Source: Megamonas sp. UBA1796
GTDB taxonomy: Bacteria; Bacillota; Negativicutes; Selenomonadales; Selenomonadaceae
Reading direction: 5' to 3'
Assembly (NCBI GenBank): GCA_002319795.1
Contig: DCFU01000042.1
Span: 1-50,846 of the forward strand
DNA length: 50,846 nucleotides
Position 1 is the first letter of the stretch. Every line of letters starts with the position of its first letter. Below are positions 26,640 through 35,672 of the stretch, in pieces. The notes below the pieces were generated by a model. The model saw nothing but the letters and a program-made list of their open reading frames with translations. It made no database searches and was not told the DNA's origin. Position numbers and translations under genes: made by a program.

Positions 26640-27316
26640 TTGACAAGCTCCAGGACCTCTCCCGGCTTTACAATATGAACTTCCGCACGTGACATAGTTT
26701 CTGTAAGCTCCTTATAGCGCTCAACTTCCTGCGAAATAACCGGCCATGTATTATAATGAATTGGAATTACATGCCGCACATTCAACCATTGTGCCGCTAC
26801 CGCTGCGTCCTCAAGACCCATGGTATAATTATCGCCGATTGGCAGCAACGCATAATCAAGCGGATCCTTGTGCCCAATGAGCTTCATATCACCGAACAAG
26901 GCCGTGTCACCCGCAAAATATACATTGATCCCGCCCATCTGAATAACGTAGCCGCAGGCTATTCCACCTGGTACTCCGGAGCTGTGCAGCGCTAAAGTCA
27001 TGCGTATCTTCCCAAAGGGGAGCTGCTGTGAACCTCCGAGGTTCATCCCATGCACCTGAATGCCGCCTTCCTGCTGCACACAGAGCTGCAAAACCTCCGG
27101 CACACCAATCACCACCGCACCTGTTCTTTTGGCAATCGCCGGTGCATCACCCAGATGATCCTGATGCGCATGCGAAAGCAAAATATAATCACATTCTATT
27201 GCCTCAGGCTCCGCAGTTGCCACAGGATTTCCTGTGAAATATGGATCTACCAGCACTTTATACTTTCCATCATCCAATAAAAAGCACGCATGTCCAAAAT
27301 AATGAAATTGCAACAT
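26636..27316 (-). CDS. Metallo-beta-lactamase-fold hydrolase (UPF0173)
   Basis: Predicted zinc hydrolase of the UPF0173 (YtkL) family; substrate unknown. Metal-binding residues are present: SHAHQDHLGD, HSSGVPGG, FAGDTALFGDM and VIPIHYNTWP. 226 residues, cytoplasmic (no signal). First gene of the run that continues through miaA, hfq, dut and rarA. Confidence 0.9.
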   Translation of the reverse strand: MLQFHYFGHACFLLDDGKYKVLVDPYFTGNPVATAEPEAIECDYILLSHAHQDHLGDAPAIAKRTGAVVIGVPEVLQLCVQQEGGIQVHGMNLGGSQQLPFGKIRMTLALHSSGVPGGIACGYVIQMGGINVYFAGDTALFGDMKLIGHKDPLDYALLPIGDNYTMGLEDAAVAAQWLNVRHVIPIHYNTWPVISQEVERYKELTETMSRAEVHIVKPGEVLELVK

Positions 27317-27474
27317 AAAACAACGCTCCTCTCAAACTGAAATATACTATATACAAAAATTATACACCATTTTCTTAAGAAAAAACAGGCAGACGATTGG
27401 ATTACTTCAAAAGGCTATCGTTCAAAACACACAGTCATACAGGCAGCCGTCATGCAGCAGCAAAACATATAAAA

Positions 27475-27545
27475 GAAAGCCCCTCCTGTAAACATCCAAA
27501 GACGAACTGCAAGTTCATTTTCTGGACATCTCCCGAGGGGCTTTC
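27475..27545 (-). terminator. Large branched terminator after asparaginase
   Basis: GAAAGCCCCTC (27475-27485) and GAGGGGCTTTC (27535-27545) are a perfect 11-bp stem enclosing a 49-base loop that itself contains a GAACT/AGTTC hairpin. Read leftward it is followed by TTTTATATGTTTT. It lies just past the asparaginase stop. Confidence 0.65.
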
Positions 27546-27576
27546 ATTAGCTTCAAATCTACCGGAATTTATCGAA

Positions 27577-28650
27577 TTAGTATTCCCAGAACATCTGTTG
27601 AATTTTTTGAGGATCCGTCGTTTTTGTTAAAGCAAGCATCAACAAAATACGTGCTTTTTGAGGATTTAACGTATCAGACGCTACAAAGTGCAGTTGATCG
27701 TCATTCGCCTCGCCATTACGTGCGATAATGCCATTACCAACGCGAGAACTTCTGACGATTACGACGCCCTTTTTCTGAGCATCAATGAGTCCTGCTTTAA
27801 CATCCGTAGACAGGCTGCCATCACCAACGCCTGCATAAACAATGCCCTTTGCATTAGCACTTACAGCTGCGTCAAGCATAACCCGACTATTATTGGCATA
27901 GCCGTATGCAATATCTACCTGCGGAAGTTCCGTCAAGCCACTGACATCAAATTCAGTTTGCGCCGTATGTTTGCGGATGGATTCTTTGTAAAAATGTGGT
28001 TTGGAATCTTGCATATAGCCCAGATATCCAAGCTCAGGAGCTCGGAATGTATCGCATAATGCCGTATTTGTTTTCGTTACATCACGAGCACCATTAATCG
28101 TATCATTCAAAGTAACCAGTACCCCCTTGCCAACCGCTTCTTTGCTGCCAGCCAGGATAACTGCATTATACAAATTAATAGGGCCATCAGCGCTTAATGC
28201 TGTAGGTGGACGCATAGCACCGACAATGACAACTGGTTTGTCGCTTTTTACCACCAGATTCAGGAAGTACGCCGTTTCCTCAATAGTATCTGTCCCATGG
28301 GTGACTACGATACCATCGACATCATCACGAGCTAACAATGTATTAATGCGGTCAGCGAGTTTAAGCCATACTGCATTCGTCATATTCTCGCTTGCAATTT
28401 GGCACACTTGTTCTCCCCTAACATTGGCCACTTTTTTTAATTCAGGAACGCTGTTGATTAAATTCTCCACAGGAACGGTAGCCGCAGTATAGCCAACTGT
28501 TGTTGTTGAAGTTGCACCCGAACCGGCAATTGTACCTCCCGTTGCCAAAATAACTACATCAGGAAGTTTTTGTGCGGCAAATGCTGCCTGGAAGTTTAAC
28601 AACAATGCGCACATCAGGACCAATAATATACTACCTACTTTTTTGTACAT
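27577..28650 (-). CDS. ansB: Type II L-asparaginase, exported
   Basis: Hydrolyses asparagine to aspartate and ammonia outside the cytoplasmic membrane. A signal peptide is clear (MYKKVGSILLVLMCALLLNF, with AFAA at the cleavage region), then the catalytic threonines in ILATGGTIAGS and VVTHGTDTIEETAYF. About 357 residues. I chose the ATG at 28650 because it opens the signal peptide; an upstream in-frame start lacks one. Monocistronic, with promoter and terminator of its own. Confidence 0.92.
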   Translation of the reverse strand: MYKKVGSILLVLMCALLLNFQAAFAAQKLPDVVILATGGTIAGSGATSTTTVGYTAATVPVENLINSVPELKKVANVRGEQVCQIASENMTNAVWLKLADRINTLLARDDVDGIVVTHGTDTIEETAYFLNLVVKSDKPVVIVGAMRPPTALSADGPINLYNAVILAGSKEAVGKGVLVTLNDTINGARDVTKTNTALCDTFRAPELGYLGYMQDSKPHFYKESIRKHTAQTEFDVSGLTELPQVDIAYGYANNSRVMLDAAVSANAKGIVYAGVGDGSLSTDVKAGLIDAQKKGVVIVRSSRVGNGIIARNGEANDDQLHFVASDTLNPQKARILLMLALTKTTDPQKIQQMFWEY

Positions 28651-28714
28651 ACCTGAAGTTCCCTTCTCTCTTAAATTAATTTCTATATGTGCCAATTTTA
28701 ATATAATTTTAAAA

Positions 28715-28743
28715 ATTATACAATATCAAAATATTCATATTAA
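28715..28743 (-). promoter_or_regulatory. Predicted asparaginase promoter
   Basis: Leftward TTAATA (28738-28743), 17-base spacer, perfect TATAAT (28715-28720), about 65 bases before the start. The region is very AT-rich, so chance matches are likely. Confidence 0.4.
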
Positions 28744-28864
28744 ATATAACAAACTTAGGGGAGTACACTCACAAACAAAATCATATCGACAAACGCGAAA
28801 GGTTGCAGCCGTTGATTTATAATGCAAAATATAGTTATAGCGCAACAGAAAACTTTTAAAGATC

Positions 28865-29005
28865 CTAACCAACGAATACCACTTCATCTGTCTCCTGATC
28901 TGCCCCTTTTTCGCATTCACTATTAGAGGAATAGATAACTTCCGCATCGAATAGTTTTTTACGTGGTATTTTTCCTGCTTTGATTTCCAACTTCACACAG
29001 TTCAG
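28865..29005 (-). other. Possible degraded gene fragment in a 475-base gap
   Basis: Between asparaginase and the flavin reductase-like gene there is no intact gene. One leftward frame of about 46 codons (CTG at 29003 to TAG at 28865) reads protein-like, containing KLEIKAGKIPRKKLFDAEVI and ending in DEVVFVG. It has no ribosome site, and a stop lies just upstream. I read it as the tail of a lost gene. Confidence 0.25.
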
Positions 29006-29125
29006 TCAAAGCTTACGCCCATAGACAGTTTTCAGTAAGACACGTATGTCCAGCAAAACAATCAAGATGTCCCATCTGCATAACATTTTCTACTGTAAAG
29101 GCAAAGAAAGGCGTGAATATAGGCC

Positions 29126-29662
29126 ATGAAAAAAGAAATTAATGTATCCGACTATGCTAAGGAGATTTTGCAAGCTTTACAAAATGGTGTTTTATTAACA
29201 ACAAAAACGAACAACCGAGTGAACTCCATGACGATTGCCTGGGGAATGTTGGGTATCGTATGGCGAAAACCCACGTTTATAACCTTTGTTCGTGAGGGAC
29301 GCTTTACCAGGGAGCAGCTTGACAAAAACGCGGAATTCACAGTTAATATTCCATACGGTGCATATGACAAAAAAATTCCAGGCTACTGTGGAACAAAAAG
29401 CGGCCATACAACGGATAAAATTAAAGAACTCGGTCTGACCCTTGAATCTCCATGGATAATTTCAGTTCCAGGCATCCGGGAACTGCCTTTGACACTTGAA
29501 TGTAAAGTCGTCTACAGACAAAAACAAAATTTACAGGCCATGACACCGGAAAATCAAGCCGCTTGCTATCCACAAGATGTTGACAGTTCTTTTTCTGGTG
29601 CAAATAAAGACGTTCATATCGCTTATTATGGCGAAATTGTGCATGCATACCTGATCGAGTAA
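29126..29662 (+). CDS. Flavin reductase-like domain protein
   Basis: 178 residues of the FMN-binding flavin reductase-like split-barrel family (GVLLTTKTNNRVNSMTIAWG; TFVREGRFTREQLDKNAEF; GYCGTKSGHTTDK). Members bind FMN and reduce flavins or act as electron carriers; the specific role is not readable. It stands alone with a terminator after it. The upstream Shine-Dalgarno sequence is weak (AAAGGCG and AGGCC). Confidence 0.85.
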   Translation: MKKEINVSDYAKEILQALQNGVLLTTKTNNRVNSMTIAWGMLGIVWRKPTFITFVREGRFTREQLDKNAEFTVNIPYGAYDKKIPGYCGTKSGHTTDKIKELGLTLESPWIISVPGIRELPLTLECKVVYRQKQNLQAMTPENQAACYPQDVDSSFSGANKDVHIAYYGEIVHAYLIE

Positions 29663-29670
29663 TGTAATAA

Positions 29671-29715
29671 AAAAGCACACCACTGCACAACTTGTGCTCG
29701 ATGGTGTGCCTTTTT
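29671..29715. terminator. Bidirectional terminator
   Basis: GCACACCA pairs with TGGTGTGC, with a nested GCACAA/TTGTGC hairpin inside and A-rich and T-rich flanks. It lies between the rightward flavin reductase-like gene and the convergent fliB. Confidence 0.85.
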
Positions 29716-29752
29716 TATGTAATGCAAGCCGAAAATGGTACCATGAATAAAA

Positions 29753-31027
29753 TCATGCTGGTTCCTGCCTTACCCATATTGGCTGAAGCAGACTATCGCA
29801 AAAATGGCGTAGTGCCATCTCCTCCGATTGCCCGACAGCAAACTGCTGCCTGGCTGCCTGCTCCAGATAAAGCTCATCATGCCCAATCACACGACTTGTC
29901 TGCTGAATCTCCTCTATAATCTGGTTCTGTGTGAGTTCAGTGCCTGATTCGGACAGAGTAGTCAAAAGCAGTGCCCGCACGATAACAAACTGAACCAGCA
30001 GACGGAACCATCCGAGGTAAAATGCCGGATCTGTCTCGGTAATAAACATATCTTTAAATACCTCATTCACAAGATAGGTTTCCAATAATGCACTATATTT
30101 CGGCAACAGAAACAACTGATAAAGTTCCCGGTCTTCTATATATTGCTCCACCCCCTTACGGGGAATCAATGCCCTGCTTTTCAATTCCCAATGCGCTAAA
30201 ACCTCTTCCAATTGCTGACGAAAATCCGTACGCAGTGCAGGATTCTGCAACCGTTGAAAAAACAAGTCCCGTATACTCCCCAGCTGCTGTTCCACTACAT
30301 CATTGCAGGGCACAACATTACCAGTCAGTACAGGTGTAAGCTCCTCTGTATGCAGCAAACCTTGGTAGTCGTCCATGATATGCTCAAATTTCCTCTCTGC
30401 ATGATGGCCGCACATTCCTCCTGCCTGCCAAAAAAATTCATTTGCTATTTGCAGCCGCCTTGTCAGCGACAGCTTACGATCCTGCAAAACATGAATTAAA
30501 AACCGTCGCAACGGCAAACAATTTACCTTCAGGCGCTGCCCCTTATCGGTGATACGCAGCCCATCGAGTTCTGCAGCCGCAATTTTTCTTCTCACAAAAC
30601 GCAGCGGCTCTTTACGTTCCAAAATTAAATGTACAGCTTCCGGACAGGATACACAAAGCGAGCGTTCTACAAATTCTTCATTCCATATATAAAGCACGCG
30701 TGGATACGTACGACAAGTCTCAGATAAGTTTTTTTCGTCCGTCCTTCTTTGAATCATACAAAGGCCATCATTACATAAAAACAAACAGCGGTTTCCCTTT
30801 CCCATGCGAATACAGGCAATATCTTCTTCTCCCTTGCGTGTACGCTCATTTCTATGTACAATCGCACGCGAAAGCATGGTTTTAAACTCCGTATTATTGC
30901 TTTTTTGATATCGTTCGCAGGTAGCTTCATCAATCACAATATCCCAGCCCTTGCAGCAGGTATCGGGGCAGCGCAAACCATTACAAGAAAACTCCGTCAT
31001 ATAATCCGGCTCAATAACCTCCAACAT
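29753..31027 (-). CDS. fliB: FliB-type flagellin lysine N-methylase
   Basis: FliB methylates lysines of flagellin. The N-terminal Cys cluster CPDTCCKGWDI, then IRMGKGNRCLFLCNDGLCMI and ETCRTYPRV, are diagnostic. About 424 residues from the ATG at 31027 (a GTG 24 bases further up is also possible; both have weak ribosome sites). No flagellin or other fli gene is in the window, so its partner is elsewhere, or it modifies another protein. Confidence 0.85.
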   Translation of the reverse strand: MLEVIEPDYMTEFSCNGLRCPDTCCKGWDIVIDEATCERYQKSNNTEFKTMLSRAIVHRNERTRKGEEDIACIRMGKGNRCLFLCNDGLCMIQRRTDEKNLSETCRTYPRVLYIWNEEFVERSLCVSCPEAVHLILERKEPLRFVRRKIAAAELDGLRITDKGQRLKVNCLPLRRFLIHVLQDRKLSLTRRLQIANEFFWQAGGMCGHHAERKFEHIMDDYQGLLHTEELTPVLTGNVVPCNDVVEQQLGSIRDLFFQRLQNPALRTDFRQQLEEVLAHWELKSRALIPRKGVEQYIEDRELYQLFLLPKYSALLETYLVNEVFKDMFITETDPAFYLGWFRLLVQFVIVRALLLTTLSESGTELTQNQIIEEIQQTSRVIGHDELYLEQAARQQFAVGQSEEMALRHFCDSLLQPIWVRQEPA

Positions 31028-31145
31028 AGTTTGCTCTCTCTTCTTTTCCACCTTTTATGCCCCCATATTTCCCCATTATGTCAATAAAATAAATTTCTGT
31101 ATACAAAAAAACTGCTGCTTGCTGCAAAAAAATGTTCGTTTCTTT

Positions 31146-31775
31146 TTATGTCAAATCCATTGTCCGCCTTGCACTATCCGTATAGAAAAGTACGAACCCG
31201 CCCTTGCGCTCATAGCCTGTATTCCAAAGTTCAGCCAACTGCAGCCAGCACCATGAACCATAGGTTACAACCTTGACCATGAAAGCATCTTCAAATTCCT
31301 CATAACCTGTAAGCAAAAACCAATGCCATACATAATCACGAAAGCTTGGATCTGCATGCTTTAACATCAGATAGGGAATAGGAAAGCCCTTGTCAATTTG
31401 TTGGCGAATCATATCTTTAGTTTCTGCAAGACGATGTCCGCCTTCCCAGGCAGATAATTTTATATCCATTTCTCCACAAGCAGAAAGATATTTCCCAAAA
31501 CCATCCACATATATATTTAAACGGTCAATTCCCGACATACGTGGACGCAGATATGGTTTCATGATCTCAGAAAAACGAATGTAGTCCTCACGCGTTATAT
31601 TGTGTGGAGCATAAGGATATAGATTCGCCTTATCTTTATACAGCGAAAAATAAATACTGCAATCACAGGCCGTTACTGCCGCACAGCCACCAAGCCGCAT
31701 CCAGTAATTGGGAAACCATTTCTGACAGCCGCCATAAGCACTACCAATACGAAAATAGTTAAGCTCTTGTTTCAT
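31146..31775 (-). CDS. Predicted papain-like cysteine peptidase fold protein
   Basis: 209 residues without a recognised family name. It has a Gly-Gly-Cys near the start (MRLGGCAAVTACDCSIYFSL) and a later HWFLLTGYEEFEDAFMVKVV followed by TYGSW, a Cys-then-His arrangement like C39/papain-type proteins. That makes a peptidase fold plausible but unproven. No signal peptide. It lies between mcp and fliB on the same strand and could be co-transcribed with fliB. Confidence 0.5.
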   Translation of the reverse strand: MKQELNYFRIGSAYGGCQKWFPNYWMRLGGCAAVTACDCSIYFSLYKDKANLYPYAPHNITREDYIRFSEIMKPYLRPRMSGIDRLNIYVDGFGKYLSACGEMDIKLSAWEGGHRLAETKDMIRQQIDKGFPIPYLMLKHADPSFRDYVWHWFLLTGYEEFEDAFMVKVVTYGSWCWLQLAELWNTGYERKGGFVLFYTDSARRTMDLT

Positions 31776-31835
31776 TATCTAAAATACCTTCCACTATCCC
31801 CTGCAATTTACGCATTTTTAATTATCCTTCCCTGC

Positions 31836-33524
31836 TCAGACACGAAATTTATCTACTGCTGCCCGAAGCTCTTGTGCCAATGTCGAGAGTGCTTCGCTTG
31901 ACGAGGATATTTCTTCCATGGAAGCCAATTGTTCTTCAGTCCCCGCCGAAACAGTTTGTGCCTCACTTGCTGATGATTCACTCAGCGTCTCAATCTTTCT
32001 GACAGATTCAACAATTCGCTGGCTGCCACCCGCAATCTGTCGAATAGCTTCTGAAATCTCGCGAACCTGATCTGAAACCCGTGAAACCATTTCCACTATA
32101 TCGTCAAAGGCGGCACCAGCCGCAACGACCACTTCAGCCCCGTTTTTAACCTCACGGGTTCCGTTATTCATGGCTGCAACAGCATGATCCGTATCGCTCT
32201 GGACCTCACCAATCATCTCAGCTATTTTTTGTGTTGCTTCATGAGACTGCTCTGCCAGTTTCTTTACTTCATCGGCAACCACTGCGAAACCTCGTCCCTT
32301 TTCTCCTGCCTGAGCTGCCTCAATAGCTGCATTGAGCGCTAAAAGGTTGGTTTGTGCAGCAAGACTGGCAATCGTATCGACAATTTGACTGATTTCTTTT
32401 GAACGCGCACCGAGCTTGGCAACGACCTCAGCCGATGAATTAACCGTGTTCTCAATATACTTCATCTGGTTTACGGCTTTTGCCACTGTATTTCCTCCAT
32501 CTTTCGCCTTTACAACAGCCTCGGCTGATTGTTTTGCTATTTTATTGGAGTTGTCAGCGGCTTGCTGTATACCCGTCGATATTTGCTCTACAATGGCAGA
32601 AGTTTCATTTACCGCCGATAGCTGTTCCTTGGCTCCACTCGCAACACTATTAATAGAAGAGGCGATCTGGTTTGCTGCTAAGGCCGATTGCCCGGAACTG
32701 GCCGTAAGCTCTTCACTGGATGCTGCTACTTGTTCAGCGTTACTCATAATCCGCGACATAATATCCCGCAGACTTGCCAGAAAAGAGTTCACCGTATTCG
32801 CCAATTGAGAAATTTCATCTTTTCCCTTAATGTCAATCCGCTGTGTCAAATCACCACCACTATGTGCTAACTGAGTCAATTCTTGTTGCAACAAATTGAT
32901 GGGGCGTGTAATCTGCTGTGTCATAATAAGCCCGGCAGCAATCCCTGTAATAACAGCTCCTGCCGACACGCTTAGAATTACAAGCAGCAAAAATCTCAAT
33001 CGGGCCGCAGCAGAAATTGCGTTGTCTTTTGCCATTTCTGCTTCAGTTGTTACCAATTCATTAAAACTCGTTTCTAATTCCTTACGCGTTTGCCGACCAT
33101 CTGAAAAAGACAACTGTTTGGCTTCCTCTGGTTTTCCAGCGAGATACAAATCAATTACAGTAAAATTAACCTGCGTAAATTTGGAATGCTCTTGGTCAAT
33201 CTTTGCCAGTAATTCCTGTTCTTGTTCCGTAGTAATAATTTTTTTTATACTTTCAATCCGATCCTTTATTTGTTTGGACTTATCGCCAATTTCTTGTTTA
33301 AACTCAGGTTTACCAGTAAGCAAAAATCCTCTTTCATCATTCGCCTGCCCTGTAAAATAGAATTGAATTTCCCTTAATTTAACAATTACAATATCGTCCT
33401 TCTGAATTATATTTTGATAATAACCATCAATGTTATTAAAACCGTATACGGCAACACTAGAAATAATCATGATCAACAAGGAAACAAATATATATCCCAA
33501 TAATAGTTTGGCTCTAATTTTCAT
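31836..33524 (-). CDS. Methyl-accepting chemotaxis protein
   Basis: Membrane chemoreceptor. N-terminal transmembrane helix (LLLGYIFVSLLIMIISSVAV), a four-helix-bundle ligand domain (about residues 35-185), a second helix (LLLVILSVSAGAVITGIAAG), HAMP (TRPINLLQQELTQLA), and the long coiled-coil signalling domain with the conserved tip EKGRGFAVVADEVKKLAEQS. I chose the ATG at 33524, six bases after AAAGGGGTG. Ligand unknown. With fliB nearby it suggests a motile organism. Confidence 0.92.
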   Translation of the reverse strand: MKIRAKLLLGYIFVSLLIMIISSVAVYGFNNIDGYYQNIIQKDDIVIVKLREIQFYFTGQANDERGFLLTGKPEFKQEIGDKSKQIKDRIESIKKIITTEQEQELLAKIDQEHSKFTQVNFTVIDLYLAGKPEEAKQLSFSDGRQTRKELETSFNELVTTEAEMAKDNAISAAARLRFLLLVILSVSAGAVITGIAAGLIMTQQITRPINLLQQELTQLAHSGGDLTQRIDIKGKDEISQLANTVNSFLASLRDIMSRIMSNAEQVAASSEELTASSGQSALAANQIASSINSVASGAKEQLSAVNETSAIVEQISTGIQQAADNSNKIAKQSAEAVVKAKDGGNTVAKAVNQMKYIENTVNSSAEVVAKLGARSKEISQIVDTIASLAAQTNLLALNAAIEAAQAGEKGRGFAVVADEVKKLAEQSHEATQKIAEMIGEVQSDTDHAVAAMNNGTREVKNGAEVVVAAGAAFDDIVEMVSRVSDQVREISEAIRQIAGGSQRIVESVRKIETLSESSASEAQTVSAGTEEQLASMEEISSSSEALSTLAQELRAAVDKFRV

Positions 33525-33671
33525 CAAATCCACCCCTTTCGATACCTCAAGAGTTTATCATCGCCATTGACTATGGTTCATGAAACCTGGTAGTGCCTTC
33601 GCAACTATAAGCTGTAATTCTATTATTTTGTTTTAAACTCCTTCCTATTCTTAAATATTTCATGGTATTTT

Positions 33672-33802
33672 CGGAATGTGAAGACCCTTGACGCAGGTGA
33701 AAGGGTGGGCACTATCATCCCCCGTGTCGGACTTGCAGCAACGAGCAGGTGCCCAATGCTGGGTGCACGTAAAAAACTGCTGTCCAATTCGACAGCAGTT
33801 TT
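33672..33802. other. Structured intergenic element upstream of mcp
   Basis: The 374 bases between the aldo-keto reductase and mcp hold no credible gene but several stems. ACCCTT pairs with AAGGGT (about 33684-33706). TGGGCAC can pair with GTGCCCA about 45 bases on, around an ACTTGC/GCAGGT hairpin, while the same GTGCCCA can instead pair with the following TGGGTGC. A terminator follows on the right. This resembles a switching RNA, but it matches no riboswitch class I know, and the strand is unclear. Confidence 0.35.
33773..33802 (-). terminator. Terminator downstream of the aldo-keto reductase
   Basis: AAAACTGCTGTC pairs with GACAGCAGTTTT around a five- or six-base loop, with six T following on the minus strand. 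It lies about 95 bases past the reductase stop and closes the redox cluster. Confidence 0.75.
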
Positions 33803-33898
33803 CCGAATAAGCCGATGCAAGACGACCAATATTTTTTCCCTTATTTCATTGTCTTTTTGCTGAACTGTATCCACTATGTATAAGAATATGCACGTAAT

Positions 33899-35050
33899 TC
33901 ATTTCCGACCGGGGAAGCTCTGTTTCTCAAATTTTTCTGCAACCACCTTCAGGTACTCAACAATCGGCAGATGCTGTGGGCAGGTACGTTCGCACTGTTT
34001 ACAACCAATACAATCGCCTGCCCTACCGTGTTGCAAGGCAATGTTATTATAGTAAACCATCTGGCTGGAAAAGCTTCCCGTGGTACGCATAATGCTGTTA
34101 TATAGGGCAAAGTACTGCGGAATCGCAATCTTCTTTGGACAGCCATGCGTACAGTACGCGCAAGCTGTGCAGGGAATTGCTGTCGCATCGTTAATGATTT
34201 TCGTGACTGTCCGGATAATTTCCCATTCTTCTTCATTCAATGGCTGAAAATCCTTGAACGTTTCTGCATTATCACTGACCTGCTGCAGCGTGTTCATGCC
34301 GCTGAGTACCCGAAATACGCCCGGCTGACTCGCCGCAAACCGCATGGCCCAGCTGGCTATTGACGCCTTTGGATTATATGCTTTCAATAATTTTTCAGCT
34401 TCCTCCGGAAGATTTGCCAGCGTACCCCCTTTGCATGGCTCCATAACGATAACAGGTTTATGATATTGATTGGCAACCTCCAGACAACGACGCGACTGTA
34501 CATTTGGCTGCTCCCAATCCACATAGTTAATCTGCAACTGAACGAAGTCTATTCCCTCACCGTGTGCCGCCAGGATTTCATCCAAAAGCTGCGGCGTGTC
34601 ATGGAAGGACATCCCCACGACCTTAATCTTACCTGCCTTCTGCATACGCTGTACAAAATCAAAAGCACCATAATTACAACATTTCTGGTAGACATTCGTC
34701 CCCATATTGTGTAGCAAATAAAAATCAAAATATTCGACACCGCAATTTTTACACTGTTCATCAAAAATCCGCTGTAAATCTTCCGTATCCTTAAAATCCC
34801 GAAGTGGCATTTTGGTTGCAAGTTGGAAAGATGTCCGTGGATAACGATTGACCAGAGCCTTCTTTATGGCTTCTTCCGCATGATAACCATGATACGTATA
34901 CGCCGTATCAAAATAAGTAAATCCCTGCTGTAAATAGTTATCGAACAACACCTCAATCTTCTCATAATCAAAGGATGCCGGATTATTTGCATCGAGTACT
35001 GGCAAACGCATACATCCATAACCAAATTTTTGTTCTTTCATCAAATCCAT
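33899..35050 (-). CDS. Aldo-keto reductase with two C-terminal 4Fe-4S clusters
   Basis: 383 residues. The N-terminal two thirds are an AKR barrel (FGYGCMRLPVLDANNP; FTYFDTAYTYHG; FDFYLLHNMG). The C-terminus adds ferredoxin-type Cys motifs CTACAYCTHGCP and CIGCKQCERTCP, so it probably passes electrons between Fe-S carriers and a carbonyl substrate. No export signal: cytoplasmic. GAGGGG lies nine bases before the ATG. A palindrome ATGCA-GG-TGCAT at 35145-35156 sits upstream. It is the last gene of the redox cluster. Confidence 0.9.
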   Translation of the reverse strand: MDLMKEQKFGYGCMRLPVLDANNPASFDYEKIEVLFDNYLQQGFTYFDTAYTYHGYHAEEAIKKALVNRYPRTSFQLATKMPLRDFKDTEDLQRIFDEQCKNCGVEYFDFYLLHNMGTNVYQKCCNYGAFDFVQRMQKAGKIKVVGMSFHDTPQLLDEILAAHGEGIDFVQLQINYVDWEQPNVQSRRCLEVANQYHKPVIVMEPCKGGTLANLPEEAEKLLKAYNPKASIASWAMRFAASQPGVFRVLSGMNTLQQVSDNAETFKDFQPLNEEEWEIIRTVTKIINDATAIPCTACAYCTHGCPKKIAIPQYFALYNSIMRTTGSFSSQMVYYNNIALQHGRAGDCIGCKQCERTCPQHLPIVEYLKVVAEKFEKQSFPGRK

Positions 35051-35158
35051 GAAGAATCGCCCCTCTCATGATTCACCAATTTCTATCTAAAATCATTTTC
35101 CCTCTCAAAATTTCAAAAAAAAACGGTGTACTATAGCCAATATAATGCACCTGCATAT

Positions 35159-35560
35159 TTACGGAAGTTTATTATAGTCTGCTTCCTCTACAGGTTCCAA
35201 CCATTCATTCGAAGAGCCCTCCGCTGGAACTTCAATAGCCACATGGGCAAACCAGCTGTCTTTTACTGCTCCATGCCAATGCTTTACCTCCGGCGGGATA
35301 TTGACGATATCTCCTGGATGCAGCTCTCTTGCTGCCTCTCCCCAGGACTGATAATAGCCGCGCCCTGCTGTACAAAGCAAAATCTGTCCACCTTTATGAT
35401 GAATATGCCAATTATTACGGCAACCTGGTTCAAAGGTTACATTACCTACAAAAAGACGATCTTGCGAAAGCATATTCAAGTAACTCTGTCCAACAAAATA
35501 CTGCGCAAACGCATCATTTTTTTCCCCGAGAGGAAATATACTGAAATTTTCCTTATCCAT
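35159..35560 (-). CDS. Cupin-domain protein
   Basis: 133-residue single-domain cupin with metal-binding His motifs NNWHIHHKGGQILL and PPEVKHWHGAVKDSWFAH. Such proteins are common in redox clusters beside CMD proteins and aldo-keto reductases; the reaction is unknown. I chose the ATG at 35560 (GGAGG nine bases upstream); the longer reading runs through the promoter. Followed 108 bases later by the aldo-keto reductase. Confidence 0.88.
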   Translation of the reverse strand: MDKENFSIFPLGEKNDAFAQYFVGQSYLNMLSQDRLFVGNVTFEPGCRNNWHIHHKGGQILLCTAGRGYYQSWGEAARELHPGDIVNIPPEVKHWHGAVKDSWFAHVAIEVPAEGSSNEWLEPVEEADYNKLP

Positions 35561-35595
35561 TATGAATAACCTCCATTTATTTTTCCTTATAAAAC

Positions 35596-35626
35596 AATGT
35601 ATCACCTGGAGTCTAGTCCAAGTCAA
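35596..35626 (-). promoter_or_regulatory. MerR-type promoter of the cupin gene (19-bp spacer)
   Basis: Leftward TTGACT (35621-35626), 19-base spacer holding the dyad CTTGGACTAGACTCCAGG, TACATT (35596-35601). An over-long spacer with a central dyad is the hallmark of MerR-family control, and the sequence resembles the CTTGGAGT...ACTCCAAG operators of aldehyde/redox MerR regulators. Confidence 0.75.
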
Positions 35627-35672
35627 TATTTTTTTAAGCAATGCAAAATGAAATTGTTTTTCCCATATTTCA

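Noticed and set aside
28735..28947. Leftward 70-codon frame upstream of asparaginase
   Set aside because: Poor composition in AT-rich DNA and no ribosome site; another frame over the same region looks more like protein.
33541..33680. Cyclic-di-GMP riboswitch in the mcp leader
   Set aside because: Attractive for a chemoreceptor, but the conserved core of neither class I nor class II is present.
33623..33874. Leftward 83-codon frame in the mcp upstream gap
   Set aside because: Runs through the terminator and paired stems; no ribosome site and no conserved-looking segment.
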